From positions 1-60,431 of the forward strand of contig RDOE01000010.1 of NCBI GenBank assembly GCA_011364975.1: a stretch of 60,431 nucleotides of DNA. Direction: 5' to 3'. Under the pieces are notes generated by a model, which worked only from the letters and a program-made list of their open reading frames with translations, did not search any database and had not been told where the DNA came from. A program made the position numbers and the translations under genes. This stretch comes from Promethearchaeota archaeon (GTDB taxonomy: Archaea; Asgardarchaeota; Lokiarchaeia; Sigyniarchaeales; SOKP01). Shown here in pieces: positions 35,601-43,517 of this stretch. How positions within the stretch are numbered: position 1 is the stretch's first letter; every line of letters starts with the position of its first letter.

Positions 35601-36655
35601 TCTCCTAAATAATTTAAGCTTTTCCATAAGTCAAACTTATATTGATTATCACTTATAGAAGTTATTCCTTCACTCAATCCTTCATATTGAATCATCAAAC
35701 TAACATAATGTGATTCATTTGATAATTCGAACGTATTAAATATCTCGCTTAAACTTTCGATGTTTTCTTGTGAAACAGTTTCATTTATATTAATAAAATC
35801 AGTAAAATTCCCAAAAAGAGAAGAATAATCTACTAGTATTGTTGAAAACTGTTCAAATATCGTCTCGATGTCTATACTTTCTAAAAATGAAAGATCTAAT
35901 GACTCTAAATTGAAATTGACTTGATCTATCGACTCTAAGAAATCATCATTGAGTATATTCAAGTCGTTTATTATAAAAAATGTTGAAGATAAATGGTTTG
36001 TGTTAAAATAATTACTTGAACTTAAGCGTTGCAAATCTAATGCTTTCCAATAGCCATCCATGGGAAGATTACCAGTAACCTCTCTTAGAAATAATTCCCA
36101 ATTTGGATAATATCCAATAAAAGGGATAAAGTGAATATCAGACACATTTATAAGAATTAAGTCGATTTCAAATTTTCTTTTAATTATTTCAAGAGCTCTG
36201 TTTGCTCTAAATTCAACAGACTTAGCATCTAAATCATTATCATAATATAAAAATCCGGCAAAACTATTAAAGCTCATTTCATAATGATTATTTGCGCTAT
36301 CTCCCGCTAATATTTTTGGAAATGCTTTTGGTAAAATTCCATTAGAAACACTTATGAGTATGTTACACTTATAAAATGCAGGATCTCTTGTATCAAATCT
36401 AGGAAAAATACTAGTATCATTTGAAAACATCGATTGTTTTATGAGAGAGGTATTACCCGCTAAAACTACATCGATATTTTCCGCATAAAGATCAGTACCT
36501 GCAATATCTGATGTTTGAGGCCCTTCTATTATCCAGTCTTGCTTTTGACTGGCATTAAAAGAACTTTTTAGTATATAATTTATATTTAGGCCAACAATCA
36601 GGTCAATTAGGATTATTAATATAATTATAATATCTTTTCTTAGTTTCAAGTTCAC
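32636..36655 (-). CDS. Large bitopic surface protein with CARDB/DUF11-like domains
   Basis: The 1339-residue protein has an N-terminal hydrophobic segment (about 8-24) and a very long Asn/Ser/Ile-rich extracellular part with many N-x-S/T sequons. A C-terminal transmembrane helix lies at about 1246-1268. The charged cytoplasmic tail of about 70 residues has coiled-coil character (EQTLKEKIKELGQNEI, LELEELKHDK). Near the C-terminus, two segments resemble CARDB/DUF11-type beta-sandwich domains: RIGDIFNITIGIKNRSPAG and VEIGDTIEVKLTVINTGT. No protease motif is visible. It lies 8 bp after permease A and overlaps the subtilase gene by four bases. It is probably a structural or substrate-capturing part of the ABC-protease complex. 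The first 900 residues match no family I recognise. Confidence 0.75.
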   Translation of the reverse strand: MNLKLRKDIIIILIILIDLIVGLNINYILKSSFNASQKQDWIIEGPQTSDIAGTDLYAENIDVVLAGNTSLIKQSMFSNDTSIFPRFDTRDPAFYKCNILISVSNGILPKAFPKILAGDSANNHYEMSFNSFAGFLYYDNDLDAKSVEFRANRALEIIKRKFEIDLILINVSDIHFIPFIGYYPNWELFLREVTGNLPMDGYWKALDLQRLSSSNYFNTNHLSSTFFIINDLNILNDDFLESIDQVNFNLESLDLSFLESIDIETIFEQFSTILVDYSSLFGNFTDFININETVSQENIESLSEIFNTFELSNESHYVSLMIQYEGLSEGITSISDNQYKFDLWKSLNYLGEPLRPSEKVFIALSGAFMSNINIKIYSTEIIDVTPTNFDFYDFLLEQIGLILFYADIDFDIETLKAFSFNLIWEDEGGFKRSYVIPVNLEESTNFINFLHLLGLQGFPGIPTGLFNPIGDLIINYKISNSEPNIVIKKELINPNSSYGIYKDFSFNITAKNMGNETAWGIPTSIPITLDDAFTFIVGPIGSLLGYDDDLKEAIWQVVNGEYPNQYDNLEDFFNFDENPRIFYFDTTGAGLIDTYYPNMLNFTNLLPYNSNMGDIIDIINAPPPTGNTQLIASLIAIGIYPDDLINTFTNPYSIWNEDNWKLEPNKTISYTLSNFSISYLDSFTSFYSYNFTIRNNFPQLPSLISGFSINDTNPYMALELDKESWQITSEQKYVNQHELEIQFLFKNESYIDFWNNSLDRVSVVINLNDPESLMDIEIFNFSTEEFQDISDFLVSAINDTQTFSFVKNEGTLDWLFDPSSRNNHTIIIRLIGVNLNQFNISINDFNVEFSYRDVNEYKIQRSRVIYSSFSGLVEYIRFSNDISLSTYEMASIVSYSHVLNFNSKIGESNEYSLILTNIGTKPAFDVNITIPLPGIIYDTQNFTLEDNKLKYRIPILNPSEEILIKFSFYTPNSIKISETNVTYHNQDYIKNLNSSFLVNKPNEVYITAPIDYRSRFPYIKIIDIHYNSSLSDPRIGDIFNITIGIKNRSPAGLGINNLSITMNNYYGDLKRIDYKSLTIENLEQDELETMNISILKENWKGYYYPSINFIDNYESNVIQIGHSGILVLGFINLSILKTINKNQVEIGDTIEVKLTVINTGTICIGEVDLSDIFSFTQLEFNLISGSLINRLDCLKPSENKSFIYEIEALNQKNIQLKPASIEYYYLQKNLALSNQVIVKVMLPEHIKNLFILIPGLISIIILFSFIWQTYKYNSKKYETQKYDSILLKSSKFDSILRIEQTLKEKIKELGQNEIGKSHLELEELKHDKVVNQQREGKDK

Positions 36656-36663
36656 TCCTCTTC

Positions 36664-39600
36664 CTACATAGTTTCGCGGTAAATTTCTACTATCTTTCTC
36701 TTCCGAGATTTTCTTAATAACAATCTCATGCCAATCAATGTAAAAATTATTGATACAGTGAATACAATGATCATATTTGATAAAGGAAAAGTAGGAATAT
36801 TTGGTAAATCACTTAATAGGTTTACTGAAGTAGATAATAATAATCCTGTGAACCACCCCACTAATACTCCTACACTACCACTACTTAGCATTATAATTAA
36901 CGATTCAATAGTAAACATGCGATTCATATCTCTTCCTTTCAGGCCTAATGTTCTAATAATCCCTATTTCTTTCTTTCTCTCAATGATGGTTGAATATGAA
37001 GAAGAAATTAGCCCAAAAAGGCAAATCACAATTGTAGCATCCAATGTCAAACTAAAGAAAGTATCTAAAATTGTAAAATAGGATTGTTGTTGGCCTGAAG
37101 ATTGCTGTAAATTTACGATTTCAAAATCATATGATTCCCTATTTTGTTCTTCTAAATCTAAAGTTATTTGTTGGGAATTACTTAAACTGTTTAAACTTAA
37201 TTTAATAAAAATTTTATCTAGATACGGTATTTGAGGGATGTCCATAATGCTCATATAGATTTCCTGCGAAATCATTACTCCTCCCATTTGGGCAGAGGCT
37301 CCAGACCTCCCGAATTCAGCAAAAAAACCGGGCATACTAGCTGCAACTCCAATTACTTTAAATTTATAGATTTCAGATTCATCTCCTCTCTGAATAACCA
37401 TTCTAATTATATCTCCCACTAATATATTTAGATTAGAAGATATAGCTTCTGATATAATACAAGTGAAATATTGTTCAGTTTCAAATAATTGATTAAATGA
37501 ATCTGAAGTACCCCCTTGAGTAAATTCAATATACTGTGTTTTAATAGTAGAAGAATATTCCTGATCAATTCCGATTAGACTAATTTCTATTGTTGATAAT
37601 CCTGTATAATCGCCAATCTCCGCAATAAATTCCTTCCCTTCTTCAGAATAAATTTGAGTAAGATGGAAAGGGCTAGCTATAACAGTTGAAACCCTCTCAA
37701 TGCCCTCAATGCTAAGAAGCGTTGTCTTAAAATCATTAGTTAATATCCTATTAGGATTAACTGAGAAACCGTTATCTTGGAGTTGAATTATATCAGAACT
37801 TATTTCCTTAATATGTGAGGTACTCAAAAATCCACCCCCTCCAAATATGCCCCCAAATCCATCGCTCTCCTCGGGATCGTCCCATCCATCTGTTTCTATA
37901 ACAATATCTGCTCCGTAACGTAGATTAGAGCTAATTACTCCTTGATTCGAAAGGAAATCAAATGCCCCCGCAGTAAATATTACAAATGAAAAAGTGAATG
38001 CAAAAATCACAATAGTACTGAAATTCCTTCGAGCATACCTGAATATAAAAATTCTATATACTGGTGCTAACTTTTTTGAAAAAAGCTTAAATATTAAAAT
38101 GAAAAACCGTATTATTAACGGCATTATTCCCAACCCTGCTAACGTAGTACCAATCAAAAAGATTATTAGAAGTGCTATTAAAGTACCAGCAATAAGAGAA
38201 ATACTTCCCGAATTTATTATTCGGGGAATTATTAATAATACAAATCCTCCATTCACTGCTAAAATAATTCCAGTTATAATTAATTTATAGTTAACAGATG
38301 CTCTTTTTTTCAATTTATACAAAACATCTTCTTTTCTATAAGGATGAATTGATTCAATTAATTGCAATCGCATTACTCTATATGCAGGAGAAATACTTAC
38401 AAATAGCCCAACAGTTAGTCCAATCAAGAAGGAGATTAATACTGACCAAAATGTAATTGAAAATGTGACATTTCCTGCTAATCCTGGTATTGTATTAGCA
38501 ACAACGTTAGCAGCAATAGGAAGAATTATAAAACGAGTTGAAAAGTAAGCCACAACAATCCCTAATATAGTACCAATACCACATAATAAGAATCCCTGCA
38601 TAAGAACAATAGATAAATTATATTTTTTTGTGGCGCCTAAAGTCCGAAATATTCCAAATTCTCGAATTCTTTCTTCAACTGAGGTTTTTAAAATCCCATT
38701 AATCAAAACCCCAGAAATTAACATAGAAATCATAGAAACAAAAACAAAAATAATCGTAATTCCCACACTAAGGAATTCTGAAAATCCCAATACTTCTAGT
38801 TTGGGTAAATCTATATAATATTCATTAAGTCCAATTAACATCTGAAGATCTGCTGCAATACTCTTTACTTTATTTTCAGAACCTTCGATATCACGAGCAT
38901 CGTAGAAAATTTGGTCTTTATTCAGGGTTAAAATTAATTCATTACAAGTCCCTTGAATTGATTCACTTCCAAAAATATCGTATAATGTCGTAATATCCAT
39001 TACTATTAGAGGTCGATTCTTATATCCTATAGGCCATTTAAGTTGAAAATCAAAAATCTTATCTATCGTGAAATTACTAGCGGAATAAGTAATTTTACCT
39101 CCATGTTGTAACCCCATTCTAATTTCTATAGTATCATTTTCAGCATACTTTATATCCTTATTAAATTCATAATATATTGCGCAATGATATAGAGGCAAAC
39201 TATGAAGATCAAGGATCTTATTGGAATTTGGAATAACAAAACTCCCAAATCCAGTACTTCTTTCAAGAGAAAAATTGATACCTGATATAAAGACAGAATA
39301 TCTCTCATTGCTTAATTCATTAGTATAAAATCCTTTAGATGCATTAACGTTTCCCCATATACTCATTCTGGGGACAAAATTCTCAATATCATCACTATTA
39401 TCTTTAATGGTTTGAATTATAGGATTATAAGTAAAGTAGTTAGATCGATTTAGTGGTTCTCCATTATAATGGCGAACATTAATATTAAAGTCTTGTCCGC
39501 CAGCATCTATACTTAAATAATCTACGAAGGTCACTGAAATAGAATCAGATAAAAACAGAACTAAGGCCAGCATAGCTACAGAAATCATTACTCCAATTAT

Positions 39601-39675
39601 CCCTATAGCATTTCTTACTTTATGTCGTGAAAGGTCCTTAAAAGCATATGATAAGAGTGTTTTTATATTAGGCAT
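36664..39675 (-). CDS. FtsX/MacB-type ABC permease A
   Basis: The 1003-residue permease has the same duplicated plan as permease B. TM1 (about 22-42) is followed by an extracellular domain (about 45-300). The first FtsX core has TSVEERIREFGIFRTLGATK. Middle helices and a second extracellular domain (about 570-860) follow. The second FtsX core contains ERKKEIGIIRTLGLKGRD, and the end is KIVEIYRETM, similar to the TIMDTFRETF end of permease B. The shared ends and core motifs show the two are paralogues. The second extracellular domain contains a Gly-rich loop (GFGGIFGGGGF). It begins 48 bp after the ATPase gene. Together A and B could form the two halves of one asymmetric transporter, or each could be a complete pseudo-dimer. 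Confidence 0.9.
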   Translation of the reverse strand: MPNIKTLLSYAFKDLSRHKVRNAIGIIGVMISVAMLALVLFLSDSISVTFVDYLSIDAGGQDFNINVRHYNGEPLNRSNYFTYNPIIQTIKDNSDDIENFVPRMSIWGNVNASKGFYTNELSNERYSVFISGINFSLERSTGFGSFVIPNSNKILDLHSLPLYHCAIYYEFNKDIKYAENDTIEIRMGLQHGGKITYSASNFTIDKIFDFQLKWPIGYKNRPLIVMDITTLYDIFGSESIQGTCNELILTLNKDQIFYDARDIEGSENKVKSIAADLQMLIGLNEYYIDLPKLEVLGFSEFLSVGITIIFVFVSMISMLISGVLINGILKTSVEERIREFGIFRTLGATKKYNLSIVLMQGFLLCGIGTILGIVVAYFSTRFIILPIAANVVANTIPGLAGNVTFSITFWSVLISFLIGLTVGLFVSISPAYRVMRLQLIESIHPYRKEDVLYKLKKRASVNYKLIITGIILAVNGGFVLLIIPRIINSGSISLIAGTLIALLIIFLIGTTLAGLGIMPLIIRFFILIFKLFSKKLAPVYRIFIFRYARRNFSTIVIFAFTFSFVIFTAGAFDFLSNQGVISSNLRYGADIVIETDGWDDPEESDGFGGIFGGGGFLSTSHIKEISSDIIQLQDNGFSVNPNRILTNDFKTTLLSIEGIERVSTVIASPFHLTQIYSEEGKEFIAEIGDYTGLSTIEISLIGIDQEYSSTIKTQYIEFTQGGTSDSFNQLFETEQYFTCIISEAISSNLNILVGDIIRMVIQRGDESEIYKFKVIGVAASMPGFFAEFGRSGASAQMGGVMISQEIYMSIMDIPQIPYLDKIFIKLSLNSLSNSQQITLDLEEQNRESYDFEIVNLQQSSGQQQSYFTILDTFFSLTLDATIVICLFGLISSSYSTIIERKKEIGIIRTLGLKGRDMNRMFTIESLIIMLSSGSVGVLVGWFTGLLLSTSVNLLSDLPNIPTFPLSNMIIVFTVSIIFTLIGMRLLLRKSRKRKIVEIYRETM

Positions 39676-39723
39676 AAAAATTTTTAAAGAATTTATTTTA
39701 AGATTTTTTAAATTTCTTTGAAT

Positions 39724-40902
39724 TTAATATAAAATCAAGGAATCTCCTTCTAATTTTCCATTGATCTGATTTTCTTCTAATAATTCTGCCAAAACATCAT
39801 TAAAATGTTCTGATAGATTCAGTACTATTGATTTGGGAATACTATCTTTAATATCATTTATTTTAATTTGGCTTCTGCCTTGATTAGCGTACAGATATTT
39901 GAAAATCATGCTTTTAGATTTTTCTTTGTTCATTTCTGCTTCAGATTTCCTTTTCAGTTCCATTATTTCTGTTTCCTTTAAACCTCCCACTTTACCTTCA
40001 TGAGTTAGTTTTCCATCTCTCATATGAAACACTCGGGTAGCAAATTCCGAAACTGCAGCATCATGACTTACGGCTATGAAGGTAGCACCCCGCTTATTTA
40101 AATCTCTTAATAGATTTAATATCATTACTCCCGTTTTACTATCTAGATCTCCGGTAGGTTCATCTAGAACACAGATTGCAGGATCATTAGCAAATGCTCT
40201 AGCTATGGCAACTCTCTGTTGTTCCCCACCACTTAATTCAGAAGGTGAATGATGAGCTCTCTCTTCTAACCCTACTAAGGATAACAAATCTAATGCTTTT
40301 TTTCTTTTACCTCTTCGGCTTAATTTTCCTGAAAAGTGTAGTGGAACCATAATATTTTCAATTGCAGTCATCTGAGGTAGTAAATTATAAAATTGAAATA
40401 CAAACCCTATTCTTTCTCTCCTTATTTCTGCTAATGCGTTATCGTTAAGCATAGAAATATTTTTTCCTTCTAGAAAAATCTTCCCTCGCGTAGGTGTATC
40501 TAATCCACCAATTAGATTTAATAAGGTTGTTTTACCAGAACCGGATGGTCCCATAATATCAACAAAATCTCCCTTATCGATTGTTAAATCAACACCTCTC
40601 AGAGCAGCAACAGCAGTGGTTCCTAATAAGTACGTTTTATGCAGGTTCTCTGCAACAATTAAATGATCATAATCCTTTCCCACTTCCTTATCTTCTTTCA
40701 TTTCTTTTTTTAATTCTTGTTTTTCTCTGCGGGAATATGAAAGGATATCTGCTTTTTGTTTTTTTATTTCCTCTTTTTTCTTTTTATCCTGCCATTTTTT
40801 GAAGTCTTTATTTACTTTCCCTTTCCAGATCGCTAGTTTTCCGGTTTCTTCTTCGTATTCTTCCATTTCGGGTGTTTTTTTTGGAATACGTGTTTCAGCC
40901 AT
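39724..40902 (-). CDS. MacB/LolD-type ABC ATPase with N- and C-terminal extensions
   Basis: The central 235 residues are a complete ABC ATPase. They contain Walker A GPSGSGKTT (118-126), a Q-loop in FVFQFYNLLPQM, the signature LSGGEQQRVAIARA, Walker B VLDEPTGDLDS and an H-loop VSHDAA. The combination is typical of the MacB/LolD/FtsE subfamily that powers FtsX-type permeases. Unusually, about 80 residues of highly charged Lys/Glu helix precede the domain. About 80 residues follow it and may form a winged-helix-like unit (IKINDIKDSIPKSIVLN, FNDVLAELLEENQI). It is the first gene of the operon and the only ATPase for two permeases. Confidence 0.95.
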   Translation of the reverse strand: MAETRIPKKTPEMEEYEEETGKLAIWKGKVNKDFKKWQDKKKKEEIKKQKADILSYSRREKQELKKEMKEDKEVGKDYDHLIVAENLHKTYLLGTTAVAALRGVDLTIDKGDFVDIMGPSGSGKTTLLNLIGGLDTPTRGKIFLEGKNISMLNDNALAEIRRERIGFVFQFYNLLPQMTAIENIMVPLHFSGKLSRRGKRKKALDLLSLVGLEERAHHSPSELSGGEQQRVAIARAFANDPAICVLDEPTGDLDSKTGVMILNLLRDLNKRGATFIAVSHDAAVSEFATRVFHMRDGKLTHEGKVGGLKETEIMELKRKSEAEMNKEKSKSMIFKYLYANQGRSQIKINDIKDSIPKSIVLNLSEHFNDVLAELLEENQINGKLEGDSLILY

Positions 40903-41146
40903 TTTTAATAACCAAATTATTATAGATTAAAAAATCTAAAATATTTACTCCGTATAAGATATAATATTCAAATGCATATATTTTAATACTCTTGGATTAA
41001 TGAATAGTTACTATATTTTAAACATTCATGTTCTAATTAATTAGAACTTTAATCTTCTTCTCATTAGGCGTTGGGAATTAGAGAAAAATTAGACTAAGTT
41101 AAATTATCTCCATATTTTATCATCAATGTCAATAATACTCCAAAAA
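40903..41146. other. 244-bp AT-rich spacer, promoter region of the protease-ABC operon
   Basis: This spacer lies upstream of the ATPase start and downstream of the RNase III stop; both genes are on the minus strand. On the minus strand the ATPase start is preceded by AT-rich TATA-like sequence (TTTTTTAATCTATAATAA). No coding frame was seen. Confidence 0.35.
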
Positions 41147-41872
41147 TTATTTAGTAGTCTTAAGATATTCTAAAATTTGTGCACTAAGCTCCTTCTCAGC
41201 TTCCTTTTTAGTTTTATATTCTTTCGATTTGAGATAAATTGGTAAATTAAGGATAAGGTTTCCTTTATTATCGAAAATCTTTGGATTTTTGGCTACCCAG
41301 AGAGAGTCATTATCTGGCCCAAATTTCTCATAATCATATTCTATTTTAGGAGTAAACTTAAATTTTTCTTGTAAAAATTCTAATAGTTGATTTTTAAGAA
41401 GATGAGGTGATTCCTTTAAATAAATCTCCCAATCATTAAAGAATCGATTGATTATCTTTTGCTCTATAACTTCAATATTTTTACCAGAATCAAGATATAT
41501 TGCCCCACATACTGCCTCAAAGACATCAGCAATAATAGAAGTATCTTTTATTTTTTGGTTGATTGAAGGAAAAATAAAATTTGGTAAACCCATTTCATTT
41601 CCGATTCGTATAAAGGTAGTATTATCTTCTAAACGCTGCTTTATTTGCGTTAATTTACCAGGATCATTCTCACCCAGTAAATAGATTTTAAGGCTAAAAA
41701 TTAATTTTATAACAGCATCTCCTAACGTTTCTAAAATTTCATAATGGGGGATGCCTTTCTCATTACCATAATGGGGAGTTACTAATGCTTGATATAATAA
41801 TTTTGGTTCATTGAATTCATAATCGATATACTTTTGAAATTGTTTCAATCTTTTAATGACTGCAAGTTCCAT
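41147..41872 (-). CDS. rnc: Ribonuclease III
   Basis: RNase III cuts double-stranded RNA. The 241-residue protein keeps the catalytic carboxylates. YEILETLGDAV carries Glu45, Glu48 and Asp52 (equivalent to E. coli Glu38, Glu41 and Asp45). DVFEAVCGAIYLD carries Asp116 and Glu119 (equivalent to Asp114 and Glu117). The C-terminal 85 residues have the size and alpha-beta-beta-beta-alpha order of a double-stranded RNA-binding domain (LLKNQLLEFLQEKFKF, strands, KTKKEAEKELSAQILEYL), although its central strands are divergent. Most archaea lack RNase III and use other nucleases for rRNA processing, so its presence is notable. It is divergent from a small unknown gene. Confidence 0.92.
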   Translation of the reverse strand: MELAVIKRLKQFQKYIDYEFNEPKLLYQALVTPHYGNEKGIPHYEILETLGDAVIKLIFSLKIYLLGENDPGKLTQIKQRLEDNTTFIRIGNEMGLPNFIFPSINQKIKDTSIIADVFEAVCGAIYLDSGKNIEVIEQKIINRFFNDWEIYLKESPHLLKNQLLEFLQEKFKFTPKIEYDYEKFGPDNDSLWVAKNPKIFDNKGNLILNLPIYLKSKEYKTKKEAEKELSAQILEYLKTTK

Positions 41873-41927
41873 AAAAATAAAATATGTAAAGAAAAATTTA
41901 AAAATTTAGAGATTTCTAGTTAATTAT

Positions 41928-42359
41928 ATGAAAATGGAGGATATAGATAAAGTTATATCTCTAATTACGAATAATAAAATCACGAATGATAACATCAATA
42001 ATCTGATCTCTACTTTAGATGTTCCTACTCGAAATGATATGCTTAAAGATATTACATCTCAGATACTCCAAAGTAATCAGTATCTTAGTGATTTCGGAAC
42101 CTCAAATGAATTAATCCTTGATACAGATAAGGTCACAACTGAACCAAATTCTATTGAATCATTATTTGATAACTTAATTATAAATATTCAAAAAAACCCA
42201 ATAAAGAAGGTTATTTTCTTAAAACTTTTTCTTGATAGGTTTCATGAAATCACTGAACAAGACAAAAATGTAATTATCCAATCAGTTAAAGATGAAGCAC
42301 CAGAAAATATTAAAGAAAAATTGATATCTTTGGTAAAGGTATTCAAACTCGAGATTTAA
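41928..42359 (+). CDS. Small helical protein of unknown function
   Basis: The 143-residue acidic protein is predicted from its pattern to be all helical: VISLITNNKITNDNINNLI, MLKDITSQILQSN, SLFDNLIINI, FLKLFLDRFHEI and a final helix. It has no Cys/His motif, membrane segment or known signature. The codon pattern resembles neighbouring genes and the frame is uninterrupted. It lies divergently 55 bp from the RNase III gene, so the two may share regulation. It converges on the SCP2-like gene. Confidence 0.55.
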   Translation: MKMEDIDKVISLITNNKITNDNINNLISTLDVPTRNDMLKDITSQILQSNQYLSDFGTSNELILDTDKVTTEPNSIESLFDNLIINIQKNPIKKVIFLKLFLDRFHEITEQDKNVIIQSVKDEAPENIKEKLISLVKVFKLEI

Positions 42360-42389
42360 AAAAAGATTTCATTAAAAATGTTTTTCATC

Positions 42390-42785
42390 CTAATATTTAA
42401 AGAGTTGTAGTAACACTAATACATTTTTAATACTTTTTATCTTAATCCGAAAAGTCAAAATCTTCCATATAATAGAACCCATTGATAAATTTTCTCCACC
42501 TAATAAATCAACAAAAGTTTGGGTTTTAGTTTCAAGTAATCCATCCCATCCAACTACCTCCTTTTTTATATTAGACTTAGGTTCATTTTCTATACCTTCT
42601 ACATAAATTTTCCCATGCTCTATTACTAATAAAGCCGCATATTTTCCATCTTTCGCATTAAGTAAAATCTTAAGTTCTTTATCCTTAAAATCTTGCTTAA
42701 ATTTTTCAATCGTGTTAAGTGGTTCGACTTGTTGTGCTACTATCTTAGCAAAACCTTTCAACCTAACTTTTTTCTCTTCAATCAT
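42390..42785 (-). CDS. SCP2-like (sterol-carrier-protein fold) protein
   Basis: The 131-residue protein follows the SCP2 lipid-transfer fold. It has an initial amphipathic helix, strands ELKILLNAKDGKYAALLVIE and HGKIYVEGI, a helix TQTFVDLLGGE (usual form xxxFxxLLxGxxS), and a C-terminal section IWKILTFRIKIKSIKNVL ending in LLQLFKY. It corresponds to the common 'F..G.IKIKGN......L' end of SCP2 domains. Such proteins bind fatty acids, acyl-CoA or other lipids in a hydrophobic tunnel. It is a stand-alone domain, not fused to an enzyme. It lies between a small unknown gene and a zinc-ribbon gene. Assignment is by pattern only. Confidence 0.6.
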   Translation of the reverse strand: MIEEKKVRLKGFAKIVAQQVEPLNTIEKFKQDFKDKELKILLNAKDGKYAALLVIEHGKIYVEGIENEPKSNIKKEVVGWDGLLETKTQTFVDLLGGENLSMGSIIWKILTFRIKIKSIKNVLVLLQLFKY

Positions 42786-42959
42786 TTTATCTTTTCTCGT
42801 TTTATATTCAATTTATTAAATTTTAAACACGAATAACCATAATTTGATCTTAATTTAATATCAAATTTTAAGATTATTTTATTTCTGAAGAAATCCTTCA
42901 TTAAAACAAGGGTGAATAAATGAACTAATCGTAAAGCTTTTAGATCGTTCGAAATAATG

Positions 42960-43208
42960 CTAATAATCAGCTTCAGATAAATCAAATAAGTCTTCGTAAG
43001 CCTTACGATCCTGATCAGAGATTCTTTCTTCTCTTAAAGTCTCTTTAACTATGATCGGGGCTGATTCTTTTTCATCATGCTTGATGGTTTTGACAATTTT
43101 ATATTCATCAGTCTTTGGGTTCAGTTCGAATTCTTTTTCGCAAGCTTTACAGTATAATTTCTTATTCTTTGGTATCAATATATTGTCACACTCTGGGCAG
43201 AATTTCAT
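42960..43208 (-). CDS. TFS/RPB9-like N-terminal zinc ribbon protein lacking the C-ribbon
   Basis: From the ATG at 43208 the product is 82 residues and begins MKFCPECDNILIPKNKKLYC with CKAC following. This is the N-terminal zinc ribbon (Cys4, Cys7, Cys20, Cys23) of archaeal transcription factor S and RNA polymerase subunit RPB9/RpoM. The C-terminal TFIIS-type ribbon with its DE dipeptide, which stimulates RNA cleavage, is missing. Instead there is a charged linker and an acidic end (EDLFDLSEADY). An in-frame GTG five codons upstream is possible, but AGGTGAT upstream and the conserved MKFCP start favour 43208. It may be a polymerase-binding paralogue without cleavage activity. Confidence 0.7.
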   Translation of the reverse strand: MKFCPECDNILIPKNKKLYCKACEKEFELNPKTDEYKIVKTIKHDEKESAPIIVKETLREERISDQDRKAYEDLFDLSEADY

Positions 43209-43223
43209 TTTTCCCGTAATCAC

Positions 43224-43517
43224 CTTTTTAGACTTATAAATTTTACGATTTTGTTCATTTCTTTATATCAGAAATATTGAAAATAATTAAAACTTATAAA
43301 TTTAACGTAGTTCGATAATTATTGTCTTGTTAGAATATATAAATTTTCATATTACATTATCTTAGTATTAATAAAATTTTGATTAAATTATATAAACCTA
43401 TAACGCATTTTGATTATTTTCCAGTATTTTAATAAATGATTCTAAGTAAAAAGTTATTTAATATTCACTAACTTATAAAATATAGAGAGTAGTATGTCTT
43501 ATAAGAGGATTTAGGTA
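43224..43517. promoter_or_regulatory. AT-rich spacer upstream of the phosphodiesterase pair
   Basis: A divergent spacer of 294 bp. A TATA-like segment ACTTATAAAATATAG at about 43470-43484 is well placed for the plus-strand gene starting at 43518. No coding frame or repeat was recognised in the rest. Confidence 0.35.

Noticed and set aside
42782..42985. 67-codon minus-strand open frame between the SCP2-like and zinc-ribbon genes
   Set aside because: It overlaps the ends of both neighbours, shows no family resemblance, and has a composition like translated AT-rich spacer.
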